This document shows, one piece after another, positions 27,304 to 36,731 of a stretch of 36,813 nucleotides of DNA; position 1 is the first letter of the stretch; each line of letters starts with the position of its first letter. The notes beneath the pieces were generated by a model. It did no database searches and was not told the DNA's origin. It worked only from the letters and a program-made list of their open reading frames with translations. This stretch comes from Micrococcaceae bacterium (GTDB lineage Bacteria; Actinomycetota; Actinomycetes; Actinomycetales; Micrococcaceae). The stretch covers positions 1 through 36,813 of the forward strand of contig JAKDMV010000019.1 of the NCBI GenBank assembly GCA_030452125.1, given 5' to 3'. The position numbers and the translations under genes are program-made.

Positions 27304-28197
27304 TCAGTGCAGGAGCATTCGTTCCACGTAGTAGACCAGCGCCCCCGAGGCGATCACGCAGGCCACACCGACGGCAATGGCGCCCCGGATCCCCAGCACC
27401 CCGGCGTCCTTGCCCGCGACCGTGCCCTGCTCCGCCGACGGGGAAGCCGCGATCCCGAGGACGTCGTCCCGGGGTCCGGCCGTGGCCCCGGGAGCGCCCG
27501 GTGCCACGGTGGAGAAGGATCCGCCCCGCAGCACCTGTGCCTCCGAGACCACCAGGACGTGGAAGCAGACGACGACCGACCCCACCACGGCCCCCACCAC
27601 GACGGCCGGGATCACGGAGACATCGACGACCAGGACGCTGGCGACCCCACCCACCAGGATGGCGGCGAGCCAGCCCAGCGGGGCCGTCAGGCGTTCGGGC
27701 CAGGGGATGGCGCTGACCAGGACGGCGGCGGCGATGCTCAGTCCCGACAGCAGCATCATCGACCCGTTGCCGGCGTTGGGGGCCAGCCGGTCGGCGGCGA
27801 CCCACCCGCTGCCGAACACCACGACCAGCACGCCGGCGCACCCACCCAGGGTCGATTCGAGTCGTTGCCGCTGGCCGGTCCCGCGCAGCAGTTGGGTCAC
27901 GAAGACCAGGATCACTCCCAGGGCACCGAAGGCGCCCATCCACTGCAGCGGGGACGGCATCGGGGCCACGGTCGCCGCCGTCGACGCCCCGAGGCCGGCG
28001 AGCGCGATCACCGCGCTGAGGGGCCAGGGGGCGGGCAGGCCCACCAGGCGGGGGTAGCCCCAGGCAAACACCAGGACGCTGACGCAGACCACCGCCCAGA
28101 TGGCCCAGCTTCCGGCTTCTGCCGGACCGACGTAACTTGCGGCGACGAGTGCGGCGACCGCCACGAGCGAGGCCGTGGCAAAGGTTTTGGTTCTCAC
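27304..28197 (-). CDS. Polytopic membrane protein of unknown function
   Basis: A 297-residue, very hydrophobic protein with eight or so predicted membrane helices in two blocks (about 1-105 and 115-215), a Gly/Ala/Ser-rich soluble loop near 225-265, and a last helix at about 270-290. I see no transporter or enzyme motif. The start is a GTG with a GTAAGG stretch close before it. The gene is divergent from mshD, with 135 bases between starts, and lies upstream of the small-peptide gene on the same strand. The family is not recognised. Confidence 0.75.
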   Translation of the reverse strand: MRTKTFATASLVAVAALVAASYVGPAEAGSWAIWAVVCVSVLVFAWGYPRLVGLPAPWPLSAVIALAGLGASTAATVAPMPSPLQWMGAFGALGVILVFVTQLLRGTGQRQRLESTLGGCAGVLVVVFGSGWVAADRLAPNAGNGSMMLLSGLSIAAAVLVSAIPWPERLTAPLGWLAAILVGGVASVLVVDVSVIPAVVVGAVVGSVVVCFHVLVVSEAQVLRGGSFSTVAPGAPGATAGPRDDVLGIAASPSAEQGTVAGKDAGVLGIRGAIAVGVACVIASGALVYYVERMLLH

Positions 28198-28297
28198 GCC
28201 TTACATCCTGCCTCATCGGCCCGGTCGAGGGCAGCACGGGGACCCTGTCCATCGGGCGACTTCGGAGCACGACGCGCCCCGACGGGGAGTCGCGGAC

Positions 28298-28326
28298 TGC
28301 ACAAGCGGGCCCACCGGGGATAGGTT
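28298..28326 (+). promoter_or_regulatory. Leaderless promoter of mshD
   Basis: TGCACA (28298-28303) and TAGGTT (28321-28326) are spaced by exactly 17 bases. The -10 box ends six bases before the ATG at 28333, so the mRNA would start on the A of the start codon. There is no good ribosome-binding site, consistent with leaderless translation. Confidence 0.55.
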
Positions 28327-28332
28327 GGGTGC

Positions 28333-29316
28333 ATGAGCGCGACCCAGAACACCGATTGGACCATCACCCTTGCCAACGGCAGGCCGGATCAGGACCTATT
28401 GCGTCGGATCACCCACCTGTCGGCGGAGGCCGAGGACAGTGACGGCAACCCGCCGCTGAGCGACCAGACCATCGTGGAACTGCGTACCGGGGAGGCCTCC
28501 GAGGGCCTCATGGTCGTCACCGCCTGGCTCTGCGACGACGACGGGGCGGTCTCCGGCGAGCTGGTCGGGGTCGCCGTGGCGGTCTCCACTGCCGACTCCG
28601 CCTCCGGGACCCTCGAACTGGTCGTCCACCCCGAATACCGCAACGACGGGATCGGCGCCGCCCTGCTGGCCGCTCTCGATGCCAGATCCCCGCTGGAGGC
28701 GATGCAGGCGTGGTCCCACGGCAACCATGCCGCGGCGTCCCGGTTGGCCCAACGCCACGGGTTCGTGCCCGTCCGCGAACTATGGCGCATGCGTTTGATG
28801 CACGATGCCGGTCTTCCCGCCGCCGAGATGCCTGCCGGATATCGGCTGCGCCGTTTCGTCCCCGGGCAGGACGAGGACGCCTGGCTGGCCGCCAATGCCG
28901 CCGCGTTCGTCGACCATGCCGAGCAGGGGTCGATGACCAAGGCCGATCTGTTGGCCCGGATGGAGGAGGACTGGTTCGATCCCGAGGGCTTCCTGATCGC
29001 CGAGGCCGGGGACGGTTCGATCGCCGGTTTCCATTGGACGAAGGTCCACCCACCGCTGAAGGACAGTGCCACCGGTGCCCATCAGAGCCTCGGGGAGGTC
29101 TACGTGGTCGGGGTGGTCCCCGCGGCCCAGGGCACGGGACTGGGCCGGGCCCTGACCATTGCCGGCATCGAGCATCTGCGCTCCCGCGGGCTGCAGGCCG
29201 TCATGCTTTATGTCGACGCCGACAACACCGCCGCCGTCGGGCTCTACAACAAGCTCGGTTTCACCCGCTGGGACGTGGACGTGATGTACGCGCACGGTAC
29301 GGCGGCCGCCGGGTAA
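28333..29316 (+). CDS. mshD: Mycothiol synthase
   Basis: The last enzyme of mycothiol synthesis: it acetylates cysteinyl-glucosaminyl-inositol with acetyl-CoA. 327 residues with two GNAT domains. Family-specific segments are all present: [19 protein letters not shown], an [12 protein letters not shown] stretch, [37 protein letters not shown] and [13 protein letters not shown]. The C-terminal domain carries the working acetyl-CoA site. Mycothiol is the main low-molecular-weight thiol of Actinobacteria, so this gene places the organism in that phylum. It is divergent from the unknown membrane protein and precedes ppk1 by 94 bases. Confidence 0.97.
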   Translation: MSATQNTDWTITLANGRPDQDLLRRITHLSAEAEDSDGNPPLSDQTIVELRTGEASEGLMVVTAWLCDDDGAVSGELVGVAVAVSTADSASGTLELVVHPEYRNDGIGAALLAALDARSPLEAMQAWSHGNHAAASRLAQRHGFVPVRELWRMRLMHDAGLPAAEMPAGYRLRRFVPGQDEDAWLAANAAAFVDHAEQGSMTKADLLARMEEDWFDPEGFLIAEAGDGSIAGFHWTKVHPPLKDSATGAHQSLGEVYVVGVVPAAQGTGLGRALTIAGIEHLRSRGLQAVMLYVDADNTAAVGLYNKLGFTRWDVDVMYAHGTAAAG

Positions 29317-29410
29317 AGTAAGGCAGGCATGCACCGTCGCCCCCGCGCCGGAATCGTGGGCGCCACGGAGCATGCCCCACTGCACAGATTTGTACGTTAG
29401 GACAGACCCG

Positions 29411-31621
29411 ATGGACAGCACCTCCGTAGCCGCAGCAAGCTTTGGCGACGGTGATGTGCCATCGGCCAGGGCCACCCAGGACCGGATCGAGCTGCCTTTG
29501 TTCGACCCGCCGCTGGGCCCGGACGGGGATTTCACCCTCGATCGTTTCCTGGACCGCGAGGTCAGCTGGCTGGACTTCAATGCCCGCGTGCTCGAGCTCG
29601 CGGAGGACCCCGATCTGTACCTGTTGGAGCGCATCAGCTTCCTGTCGATCTTCGCCTCCAACCTCGACGAGTTCTTCATGGTCCGCGTCGCCGGGCTCAA
29701 ACGGCGCATCGCCACCGGTCTGGCCGTCCCCTCGGCCGCCGGGGTCAGCCCCATCGACCAGCTGGAGGAGATCCTGGTCATGGCCAAGGAACTGCAGCTG
29801 CGTCACGCCCACGTCTTCGCCGAGACGCTGCGCCCGGCCCTGGCCACCGAACAGATCGTGATCACCCGCTGGGAGCAGCTGGACCAGGCGGCGCAGGAGG
29901 AGATGCGGCGCTGGTTCGTCGCCCAGGTCTTCCCGATCCTGACGCCCCTGGCCGTGGATCCGGCCCACCCCTTCCCCTATATCTCGGGGCTGTCGCTGAA
30001 CCTGGCGGTGATCGTGCGCAACCCGGTCAGCAGCAAGGAGCTCTTCGCCCGGTTGAAGGTCCCGGACATGCTCCCGCGGCTGATCTCGGTGGATGGGCCC
30101 CGCGCCGGGAACACCGCAGGGCGGCTGGCCCGGTTCATCCCGCTGGAGGATGTGATCGCCCAACACCTGGAGTACCTGTTCCCGGGGATGGAGGTCGTCG
30201 AGCACCACACGTTCCGGGTGACCCGCAACGAGGACCTCGAGGTCGAGGAGGACGACGCCGAAAACCTGCTCCAGGCCCTGGAGAAGGAACTGCTGCGCCG
30301 TCGGTTCGGCCCGCCGGTCCGCCTGGAGGTCGCCAGCGACATCAACCCCACGATCCGGGACCTGCTCGTCCGTGAGCTCGGGGTCGAGGAGGACGAGGTC
30401 TTCGCGGTGCCGGCCCCCTTGGACCTGCGCGGGCTCTCGGTCATCGCCAACATCGATCGGGCCGATCTGCACTATCCCAAGCAGCTGGCCCACACCAGCC
30501 GGGACCTGAACCCCTCGGAGACCTCCAAGGCGGCCAATGTGTTCGCCGCGATGCGCCGTCGGGACATCCTGCTGCACCACCCCTACGATTCGTTCTCGAC
30601 CTCGGTGCAGGCCTTCCTGGAGCAGGCGGCCGCCGACCCGAAGGTCCAGGCGATCAAGCAGACCCTGTACCGCACCTCGGGCGACTCCCCCATCGTCGAT
30701 GCCCTGATCGATGCCGCCGAGGCGGGCAAGCAGGTGCTGGCCCTGGTGGAGATCAAGGCCAGGTTCGACGAGCAGGCCAATATCTCCTGGGCCCGCAAGC
30801 TCGAGGAGGCCGGCGTCCATGTGGTCTACGGGATCGTGGGGCTGAAGACCCATTCCAAGCTCTCCCTGGTCATCCGCCGTGAGGGGGACCGGCTGCGTCG
30901 GTACTGCCATATCGGCACCGGCAACTACCACCCGCGCACGGCCAGGTACTACGAGGACCTGGGCTTGCTGACCACCGATGAGCAGGTCGGGGAGGACCTG
31001 TCCCGGCTGTTCAACCAGCTCTCCGGCTATGCACCGCGTTCGACGTTCAAACGCCTGCTGGTGGCTCCGCGCTCGCTGCGCTCCGGACTGATCGACCGCA
31101 TCGACCAGGAGATCCACCACCGCGAGGCAGGACGCGAAGCCCGGGTGGTCATCAAGGTCAACTCCATGGTCGACGAGGCCATCATCGATGCCCTGTACCG
31201 GGCCAGCCAGGCCCAGGTGAAGGTCGATGTCATCGTCCGCGGGATCTGTTCGCTGCGCCCGGGGGTACCCGGGTTGAGCGAGAACATCAGGGTCCGGTCG
31301 ATCCTGGGCCGTTTCCTGGAGCATTCCCGGGTCTTCGCCTTCCACAACGACGCGGACCCCGTGATCTACATCGGCTCGGCCGATATGATGCACCGCAACC
31401 TGGACCGCAGGGTCGAGGCCCTGGTCAGGATCTCCAATAAGGAGGACGTGGCCGAACTGCAGCGCATCCTGGACCGCTACCTCGACGAGGGCACGGCCAG
31501 CTGGCATCTGGACTCGGACGGCGATTGGACCCGCCATCACCTCGGCCCGGACGGGGAGCCCCTCTCCGACGTGCAGTCGTGGCTGTTGGAATCCCGCCAG
31601 CGGTGGGCGGCCCGCCGCTGA
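29411..31621 (+). CDS. ppk1: Polyphosphate kinase 1
   Basis: Makes inorganic polyphosphate from ATP, reversibly. 736 residues. The N-terminal [17 protein letters not shown] and [14 protein letters not shown] segments are typical of the family. The two catalytic histidines of the phospholipase-D-like fold are H481 ([12 protein letters not shown]), equivalent to the autophosphorylated residue, and H638 ([11 protein letters not shown]). [23 protein letters not shown] is intact. The ATG at 29411 has AGGA nine bases upstream; an in-frame ATG at 29372 would add 13 residues without family resemblance. The stop overlaps the start of the Nudix/phosphatase gene (TGATG), so the two are coupled. Confidence 0.97.
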   Translation: MDSTSVAAASFGDGDVPSARATQDRIELPLFDPPLGPDGDFTLDRFLDREVSWLDFNARVLELAEDPDLYLLERISFLSIFASNLDEFFMVRVAGLKRRIATGLAVPSAAGVSPIDQLEEILVMAKELQLRHAHVFAETLRPALATEQIVITRWEQLDQAAQEEMRRWFVAQVFPILTPLAVDPAHPFPYISGLSLNLAVIVRNPVSSKELFARLKVPDMLPRLISVDGPRAGNTAGRLARFIPLEDVIAQHLEYLFPGMEVVEHHTFRVTRNEDLEVEEDDAENLLQALEKELLRRRFGPPVRLEVASDINPTIRDLLVRELGVEEDEVFAVPAPLDLRGLSVIANIDRADLHYPKQLAHTSRDLNPSETSKAANVFAAMRRRDILLHHPYDSFSTSVQAFLEQAAADPKVQAIKQTLYRTSGDSPIVDALIDAAEAGKQVLALVEIKARFDEQANISWARKLEEAGVHVVYGIVGLKTHSKLSLVIRREGDRLRRYCHIGTGNYHPRTARYYEDLGLLTTDEQVGEDLSRLFNQLSGYAPRSTFKRLLVAPRSLRSGLIDRIDQEIHHREAGREARVVIKVNSMVDEAIIDALYRASQAQVKVDVIVRGICSLRPGVPGLSENIRVRSILGRFLEHSRVFAFHNDADPVIYIGSADMMHRNLDRRVEALVRISNKEDVAELQRILDRYLDEGTASWHLDSDGDWTRHHLGPDGEPLSDVQSWLLESRQRWAARR

Positions 31622-32589
31622 TGTCACTGGTACTGCGCTCTTCCGATGACCCACTGGTCACCGGCGGGACCGTCAAGGTGCTCGCGGGTGGGGCGATTCC
31701 CTGGCGGATCTCCGACGGCGAGCTGGAGGTCCTGCTGATCCATCGCGGGAAATATGATGACTGGTCCTGGCCCAAGGGCAAGCTCGACGACGGCGAAACC
31801 CTCCCGCAGTGCGCCGTGCGGGAGGTCCGGGAGGAAGTGGGGCTGGACATCACCCTGGGCATCCCGTTACCGGCCATCCGCTATCCGGTGAAGGCCGGAC
31901 CGAAGGTCGTGTATTACTGGGCGGCCCGGGTCTCCGGCGAGCGCATCGAACCCGATGGCCACGAAGTCGATGCGGCCCGGTGGGTCTCCCCCTCCGAGGC
32001 CCGGCGTCAGTTGACGAACCCTTCGGATATCGACCCGCTCGACACCCTCGAGGGCGCCTACATCAACGGGCGTCTGGCCACGGTGCCGTTCATCGTGGTC
32101 CGCCACGCCAAGGCGAAGCCCCGGTCGAGCTGGACCAAGGAGGAGGGCAAACGTCCGCTGGCCGCCACCGGTAAGCGCCAGGCGCTGGAGGTGGATGCGC
32201 TCCTGTCGGCCTGGCGTCCCGAACGGGTGGCCAGCAGCCCGTGGACGCGCTGCATCCAGACGGTCTCCCCGTATCTGAAGCGCCACGACCTGGGTGTGAA
32301 GCTGGTTCCGGCCTTGACCGAGCATGAGGCCAAGCGCCGCCCGTCCACCGCACGCAAGGCGGTGTTGAAGCTGTTGAACAAGGGCGTGCCCCAGGCCGTG
32401 TGCACCCACCGGCCGGTCCTGCCCCTGGTGTTCGACGCGATGGCCGAGCGGCTCCCCGGGCCCTTGGCCCGTTTCCTACCGGCGACGGACCCCTACCTGC
32501 GCCCCGGCGCCATGGTCGTGCTGCATCTGCCGGTGACGAAGCTGCGCAAACCGGTGTCGGTGGAGGTCTTCGAGACCTTTGACGACTGA
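31621..32589 (+). CDS. mutT1: Nudix hydrolase fused to histidine phosphatase (MutT1-like)
   Basis: A 322-residue two-domain protein like mycobacterial MutT1. The Nudix box is complete at 53-75 (G53, E59, R67, E68, E71, E72, G74). The C-terminal histidine phosphatase domain starts at about 157 with the catalytic R161-H162 (VVRHAKAK) and a second histidine in CTHRP. In mycobacteria the protein removes 8-oxo-dGTP and diadenosine polyphosphates; here the same role is inferred. Its start codon shares one base with the ppk1 stop, so both proteins are made together, linking nucleotide clean-up to polyphosphate and ATP turnover. Confidence 0.92.
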   Translation: MSLVLRSSDDPLVTGGTVKVLAGGAIPWRISDGELEVLLIHRGKYDDWSWPKGKLDDGETLPQCAVREVREEVGLDITLGIPLPAIRYPVKAGPKVVYYWAARVSGERIEPDGHEVDAARWVSPSEARRQLTNPSDIDPLDTLEGAYINGRLATVPFIVVRHAKAKPRSSWTKEEGKRPLAATGKRQALEVDALLSAWRPERVASSPWTRCIQTVSPYLKRHDLGVKLVPALTEHEAKRRPSTARKAVLKLLNKGVPQAVCTHRPVLPLVFDAMAERLPGPLARFLPATDPYLRPGAMVVLHLPVTKLRKPVSVEVFETFDD

Positions 32590-32671
32590 GACCACGCCGT
32601 CGGGCAGGTAGTGCCCGGGCGGTGCGCCGAGTAGGGTCGGAGCACAGCTATCCGTCGTTCCAGGAGGTAAT

Positions 32672-33019
32672 GTGACCGCCGACCACGAGCCACAGGCAGT
32701 ACCGGGCTGGCGTCCGGAAAAGATCGTCCACGAGGGTCTGCGACTGGAGCATGACGACGACCGTGGCCGGTATGCGCTCTGGCAGCACGACGAATTCATC
32801 GGCTTCCTCGGGTACAGCACCGATCCGCAGAGCGGGATCGTGACCCTGCAGCACACCATCATCGATGAAGCCCATGGACGCCATGGCTATGCCCGGGCCC
32901 TGGTCACCCTGGTGCTTGACGAATTGCGTGCCGAACAGCGCCGGATCCTCGTCGAATGCAGCTACATCCAGGACTATCTGGACCGCTACCCCGAATACCA
33001 GGACCTGGTCGTCGAATAG
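32672..33019 (+). CDS. GNAT acetyltransferase, YjdJ/NATD1 type
   Basis: A 115-residue single-domain GNAT. The acetyl-CoA loop is EAHGRHGYARALV, and the family ends with VECSYIQDYLDRYPEYQDLV, the Cys-x-Tyr...Pro-Glu-Tyr pattern of the YjdJ/NATD1 group. The GTG start has a near-perfect AGGAGGT five bases upstream. A TAGGGT box at 32632-32637 may be its promoter. The gene stands alone between mutT1 and the DUF1648 gene on the same strand. The substrate is unknown for the group. Confidence 0.87.
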   Translation: MTADHEPQAVPGWRPEKIVHEGLRLEHDDDRGRYALWQHDEFIGFLGYSTDPQSGIVTLQHTIIDEAHGRHGYARALVTLVLDELRAEQRRILVECSYIQDYLDRYPEYQDLVVE

Positions 33020-33069
33020 GCCGGGACACGACGTCGGGAAGCGTGGCCGGTCGGCAGCCCGGGAACCAC

Positions 33070-33075
33070 TAGCAT
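33070..33075 (+). promoter_or_regulatory. Candidate near-leaderless -10 box before the DUF1648 gene
   Basis: TAGCAT lies seven bases before the ATG at 33083. Transcription would start next to the start codon. No convincing -35 is seen. Confidence 0.35.
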
Positions 33076-33082
33076 CGAGGCC

Positions 33083-33847
33083 ATGACGATGACGATCACC
33101 GAGAACGTCCTGGCCCGCGGTCGAGGCCCGATCTGGCTGACCTACCTGGTGGGGCTGGCGATCCTGGTCGGGACCCAGCTGTACGGCTTGGGTCTGTATG
33201 CGGGGCTGCCCGAGACGATCCCGACCCATTGGGGGCCCTCCGGCGCCCCGGATGCCTTTGCGGATAAATCCCCCGGCACCGTCTTCGGCATGTTGTGGGT
33301 CGGCGCGGGCATGATCGTCCTGCTGGCGTTCATCGCCGCTGTGGTTCCGGCGATGTCCCCGGCCCGCAGAAAGCGCTCCGAATACGGCCTGGTCCGCCGC
33401 GAGGGGATGATTCGCGGAACCATCGGCGCCCTGGGGTCGACCTCGATCGCCCTGGCTGCCGTGTTCGCGGGCCTGGCGCTCGAAGGCTGGCTCAGGCCGG
33501 AGCACGTGGGAGGTTGGTTCGCCGTCTTCCTGGCGCCGATCCTGCTGGTTCCCATCGGTTGGGCCATGTGGCGGGGTTCGCGCTGGGGCCGGCGCCGCGT
33601 CGTCGAACTGGGCCTGCACCCCGATGAGGACGAAGCCGCCGAGGAACGCCGGTGGGTCGCCGGCGGGCTGTTCTACAACGACCCGGCCGATCCGCAGATC
33701 CTAGTTCCCAAACGGGAGGGGACGGGGATGGGGTTGACCATCAACATCGGCAACCCGAAGGGCAAATGGGCCATCGTCATCCTTCTGCTCCTGATCGTCG
33801 GCCTGCCCATCGCCATGTCGCTGGGCATCGCAGCAGGGACCGGCTAG
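33083..33847 (+). CDS. DUF1648-domain membrane protein with DUF5808-like tail
   Basis: A 254-residue membrane protein. The N-terminal DUF1648 domain shows LPETIPTHWGPSGAPDAFADK directly after the first helix (about 15-36), as in SdpI-like immunity and membrane proteins. Further helices lie near 70-90, 113-135 and 142-160. After a charged loop comes the DUF5808-like motif FYNDPADPQILVPKREGTG and a last helix (about 228-250). Function is unknown; related proteins give immunity to a secreted peptide in Bacillus, but nothing here shows a toxin. It is followed by thyA after 27 bases. Confidence 0.8.
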   Translation: MTMTITENVLARGRGPIWLTYLVGLAILVGTQLYGLGLYAGLPETIPTHWGPSGAPDAFADKSPGTVFGMLWVGAGMIVLLAFIAAVVPAMSPARRKRSEYGLVRREGMIRGTIGALGSTSIALAAVFAGLALEGWLRPEHVGGWFAVFLAPILLVPIGWAMWRGSRWGRRRVVELGLHPDEDEAAEERRWVAGGLFYNDPADPQILVPKREGTGMGLTINIGNPKGKWAIVILLLLIVGLPIAMSLGIAAGTG

Positions 33848-33862
33848 GCACCGGAGGGCCGG

Positions 33863-33868
33863 TAGACT
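33863..33868 (+). promoter_or_regulatory. Candidate leaderless promoter (-10) of thyA
   Basis: TAGACT, then six bases, then the ATG at 33875: the predicted mRNA starts on the A of the start codon. No clear -35 and no ribosome-binding site are visible. Confidence 0.45.
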
Positions 33869-33874
33869 TTGGCC

Positions 33875-34678
33875 ATGGCTATTCCCACCCCCTACGAGGA
33901 TCTGCTCCGTGATGTGCTGGACAACGGCACCCCGTCCCCGGATCGGACCGGAACCGGCACCCGCAGTGTCTTCGGACGGCAATTGCGTTTCGACCTGGAC
34001 GCCGGGTTCCCGCTGATCACCACCAAGCGCGTGCACTTCAAATCGGTGGCCGCCGAGCTGCTGTGGTTCCTGCGCGGGGAATCCAACGTCTCCTGGCTGC
34101 AGGAGCAGGGGGTGCGAATCTGGAACGAATGGGCCGATGAGAACGGCGATCTCGGGCCGGTGTACGGGGTGCAGTGGCGGTCCTGGCCCACCCCTGGTGG
34201 TGGACATATCGACCAGATCACCCAGGTGGTCGACGCCTTGAAGACCAATCCGCATTCACGGCGCCATCTCGTTTCGGCCTGGAACGTGGCCGAACTGGAG
34301 AACATGGCCCTACCGCCGTGCCATGTCTTCTTCCAGTTCCATGTCTCCGACGGCAAGCTCTCCTGCCAGCTCTACCAGCGCAGCGCGGACACGTTCCTCG
34401 GGGTCCCCTTCAACATCGCCTCCTACGCCCTGCTCACCCATATGGTCGCCCAGCAGGTCGGCCTCGGGGTCGGGGAGTTCATCTGGACCGGCGGGGACGT
34501 GCATATCTACGACAACCACCTCGACCAGGTCAACGAACAGCTCGGGCGGGAGCCCTACCCCGCTCCCCGGCTGCGCCTGACCCGCACCCCGGAATCCATC
34601 CTGGACTACCGGCTCGAGGACTTCGAGATCCTCGATTACCAACACCACCCGACCATCAAGGCCCCGGTGGCCGTATGA
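33875..34678 (+). CDS. thyA: Thymidylate synthase
   Basis: Makes dTMP from dUMP with methylenetetrahydrofolate. 267 residues, as in the E. coli type. The nucleophile is C149 ([12 protein letters not shown]). [18 protein letters not shown], the WFLRGESN segment, [23 protein letters not shown] and [10 protein letters not shown] are all conserved. The ATG at 33875 is chosen over a TTG two codons upstream. Its stop overlaps the folA start (ATGA), coupling the enzyme to dihydrofolate reductase, which regenerates the folate it consumes. Confidence 0.98.
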   Translation: MAIPTPYEDLLRDVLDNGTPSPDRTGTGTRSVFGRQLRFDLDAGFPLITTKRVHFKSVAAELLWFLRGESNVSWLQEQGVRIWNEWADENGDLGPVYGVQWRSWPTPGGGHIDQITQVVDALKTNPHSRRHLVSAWNVAELENMALPPCHVFFQFHVSDGKLSCQLYQRSADTFLGVPFNIASYALLTHMVAQQVGLGVGEFIWTGGDVHIYDNHLDQVNEQLGREPYPAPRLRLTRTPESILDYRLEDFEILDYQHHPTIKAPVAV

Positions 34679-35256
34679 GCCGCCACTCCGCCGACGCGGT
34701 GACGCACGCGGCCCCGACGGACCAGACCGGGGCGGGCCCGCGCATCGGCATGATCTGGGCCCAGACGGTGGACGGGGTCATCGGCCAGGGGGGCACCATG
34801 CCCTGGCACCTGCCCGAGGACATGAAGCATTTCAAGCACACCACCCTGGGCCATCCGGTCATCATGGGTCGGCGGACCTGGGCCTCGATCCCCGCGAAGT
34901 TCCGCCCCTTCGCGGGCCGGACCACCATCGTGCTGACCTCCGAAGACCGGACGGCCGCCGAGGCCACCGAGGCCGGCGCCACGGTGGCCGGGTCCCCGCA
35001 GGAGGCCTTGGACGCGGCGGCCACCGCCGAGGGCTCGGCGGAGATCTGGATCTGCGGTGGAGGCGAGGTCTACACCGCCTACGAGCCGCTGGCGGACACG
35101 GCAGTGGTCACCGTCATCAACATCGAGGCCGAAGGCGACACCCGGGCCCCCCGGCTGTCGCCGGCCTGGACGCTGACCTTGTCCGAACCCGCCCAGGGGT
35201 GGCTGACCGCCGCCAACGGGACCGAATACCGCCACGAACTCTGGGAGCGCCGCTAG
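34675..35256 (+). CDS. folA: Dihydrofolate reductase
   Basis: Reduces dihydrofolate made by thymidylate synthase back to tetrahydrofolate. 193 residues. After about 22 variable residues the family core begins with [14 protein letters not shown] and [13 protein letters not shown], where D49 is the catalytic acid. [15 protein letters not shown] and [13 protein letters not shown] bind NADPH. The start overlaps the thyA stop by four bases. The extra N-terminal segment is a little longer than usual, and no better in-frame start is seen. Confidence 0.96.
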   Translation: MSRHSADAVTHAAPTDQTGAGPRIGMIWAQTVDGVIGQGGTMPWHLPEDMKHFKHTTLGHPVIMGRRTWASIPAKFRPFAGRTTIVLTSEDRTAAEATEAGATVAGSPQEALDAAATAEGSAEIWICGGGEVYTAYEPLADTAVVTVINIEAEGDTRAPRLSPAWTLTLSEPAQGWLTAANGTEYRHELWERR

Positions 35257-35484
35257 GTGAAGGAAGCCTTCAAGGAACTGACGACCAAGCCGGAACCGCT
35301 TTTCGCGATCGGTTTCATGCTCTTCCCCCTGCTGGCGCTCATCTGCGCCGCACTGGGGCTCTGGATGATCATCACCGGCCAGGTCATCGGCGGGATCATC
35401 GTGCTGTTCACGATCACCCAGGCCTTCGCCCTCGGCGCGTTCTGGGCCATCAACCGCCGGGCCCGGCTGCTCTCCGACCAATAG
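35257..35484 (+). CDS. Small two-helix membrane protein downstream of folA
   Basis: A 75-residue protein with two membrane helices (about 16-40 and 43-65) and charged ends. The GTG start follows the folA stop with no spacing, so it is very probably translated by coupling with folA. The homologous position in Arthrobacter-like genomes also holds a small membrane protein, as I recall it, but the function is not known to me. Confidence 0.78.
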   Translation: MKEAFKELTTKPEPLFAIGFMLFPLLALICAALGLWMIITGQVIGGIIVLFTITQAFALGAFWAINRRARLLSDQ

Positions 35485-35581
35485 GTCCCCGGCCCGCCGG
35501 AAGGCTCTGGATCCGGCCCCGAAGCCCGGCATGGGCGGCCGGGCGAAGTAACCCGACTGGGGTTCGACCCCCTGCCCGCCG

Positions 35582-35587
35582 TACGAT
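35582..35587 (+). promoter_or_regulatory. Candidate leaderless promoter (-10) of asd
   Basis: TACGAT, then six bases, then the ATG at 35594, again predicting an mRNA that starts on the start codon. The -35 region is not recognisable and there is no ribosome-binding site. Confidence 0.45.
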
Positions 35588-35593
35588 GGTTGA

Positions 35594-36712
35594 ATGACTT
35601 CTACCGTTGGATTCATTGGATACCGAGGCATGGTTGGCTCCGTGCTCATGCAACGCATGCTCGACGAAGGGGACTTCGAGGGCATCGACCCCGTCTTCTT
35701 CTCGACCTCAAACCCGGGTGGCCCGGCCCCCTCGTTCGCCGTGGGTGCGGGCGTCCTGCAGGATGCGTACGACGTCGACCAGCTCGCCAAGCTGCCGATC
35801 ATCGTCACCGCCCAGGGCGGTGACTACACCCAGCGCGTGCACCCCGAACTACGGGCCCGCGGCTGGAAGGGCCTGTGGATCGACGCCGCGTCGACGCTGC
35901 GCATGAACGACGATTCGATCGTCGTGCTGGACCCGGTCAACCGCAACGTCATCGACGCCGGCCTGGCCGGAGGCACCCTGGACTTCGTCGGCGGCAACTG
36001 CACCGTCTCGTGCATGCTCATGGGCCTGGGCGGACTGTTCCGCAACGGGCTGGTCGAATGGGGCACGGCCATGACCTACCAGGCGGCCTCCGGAGGCGGG
36101 GCCCGCCACATGCGTGAACTGCTCACCCAGTTCGGGGGGATCCAGTCCGCCGTGGACACCGAGCTGGCCGATCCCTCCTCCGCCATCCTGGACATCGACC
36201 GCAAGGTCCTCGAGGCCCAGCGCGCGAACCTGGACGCCTCCGAGTTCGGGGTCCCGCTGGCCGGCTCGCTCATCCCGTGGATCGACGCCGATCTGGGCAA
36301 CGGCCAGTCCAAGGAGGAGTGGAAGGCCGGAGCCGAGACGAATAAGATCCTCGGGACCACCGCGGACAACCACATCATGCTCGACGGCCTCTGCGTCCGC
36401 GTCGGCGCCATGCGCTCGCATTCGCAGGCACTGACCCTGAAGCTGACCGAGGACCTGCCGCTGGCGGAGATCGAACGCCTCCTCGACGAGGACAACGAGT
36501 GGGCCACGGTGGTCCCCAACTCCAAGGAGGCCACCATGGAGCAGCTGACTCCGGTCTCCGCCTCGGGAACGCTGGACATCCCGGTCGGCCGGCTGCGCAA
36601 GATGGAGATGGGCCCGAAGTACCTCTCGGCCTTCACCGTGGGTGACCAGCTGCTCTGGGGCGCGGCAGAACCGCTGCGCCGCATGCTGGCCATCGCCCTG
36701 GGTCGCCTCTAG
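35594..36712 (+). CDS. asd: Aspartate-semialdehyde dehydrogenase
   Basis: Reduces aspartyl phosphate to aspartate semialdehyde, the branch point to lysine, diaminopimelate, threonine and methionine. 372 residues. The NADP-binding loop is G6-x-x-G9-x-x-G12-x-x-G15. The nucleophile is C136 ([10 protein letters not shown]) and the acid/base histidine is H276 ([11 protein letters not shown]). The length and motifs ([24 protein letters not shown]) are those of the E. coli/Haemophilus type rather than the shorter type of many Gram-positives. Transcription probably begins at its own leaderless promoter. It ends about 100 bases before the contig edge. Confidence 0.96.
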   Translation: MTSTVGFIGYRGMVGSVLMQRMLDEGDFEGIDPVFFSTSNPGGPAPSFAVGAGVLQDAYDVDQLAKLPIIVTAQGGDYTQRVHPELRARGWKGLWIDAASTLRMNDDSIVVLDPVNRNVIDAGLAGGTLDFVGGNCTVSCMLMGLGGLFRNGLVEWGTAMTYQAASGGGARHMRELLTQFGGIQSAVDTELADPSSAILDIDRKVLEAQRANLDASEFGVPLAGSLIPWIDADLGNGQSKEEWKAGAETNKILGTTADNHIMLDGLCVRVGAMRSHSQALTLKLTEDLPLAEIERLLDEDNEWATVVPNSKEATMEQLTPVSASGTLDIPVGRLRKMEMGPKYLSAFTVGDQLLWGAAEPLRRMLAIALGRL

Positions 36713-36731
36713 TCCCCGGACCTTCCACGAC

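Noticed and set aside
29261-31654. Long open frame (797 residues) antisense to ppk1
   Set aside because: It mirrors the ppk1 codons on the opposite strand and has no domain of its own.
33083-33847. SdpI-like immunity protein as part of a toxin-immunity pair
   Set aside because: DUF1648 alone does not show immunity, and the neighbours are a GNAT gene and thyA with no toxin-like gene.
35556-35579. tRNA T-arm-like sequence (GGGGTTCGACCCC) before asd, a possible tRNA remnant or attachment site
   Set aside because: No matching D arm, anticodon arm or acceptor stem can be drawn upstream, and there is no integrase or repeat copy in the window. A chance GC hairpin is more likely.
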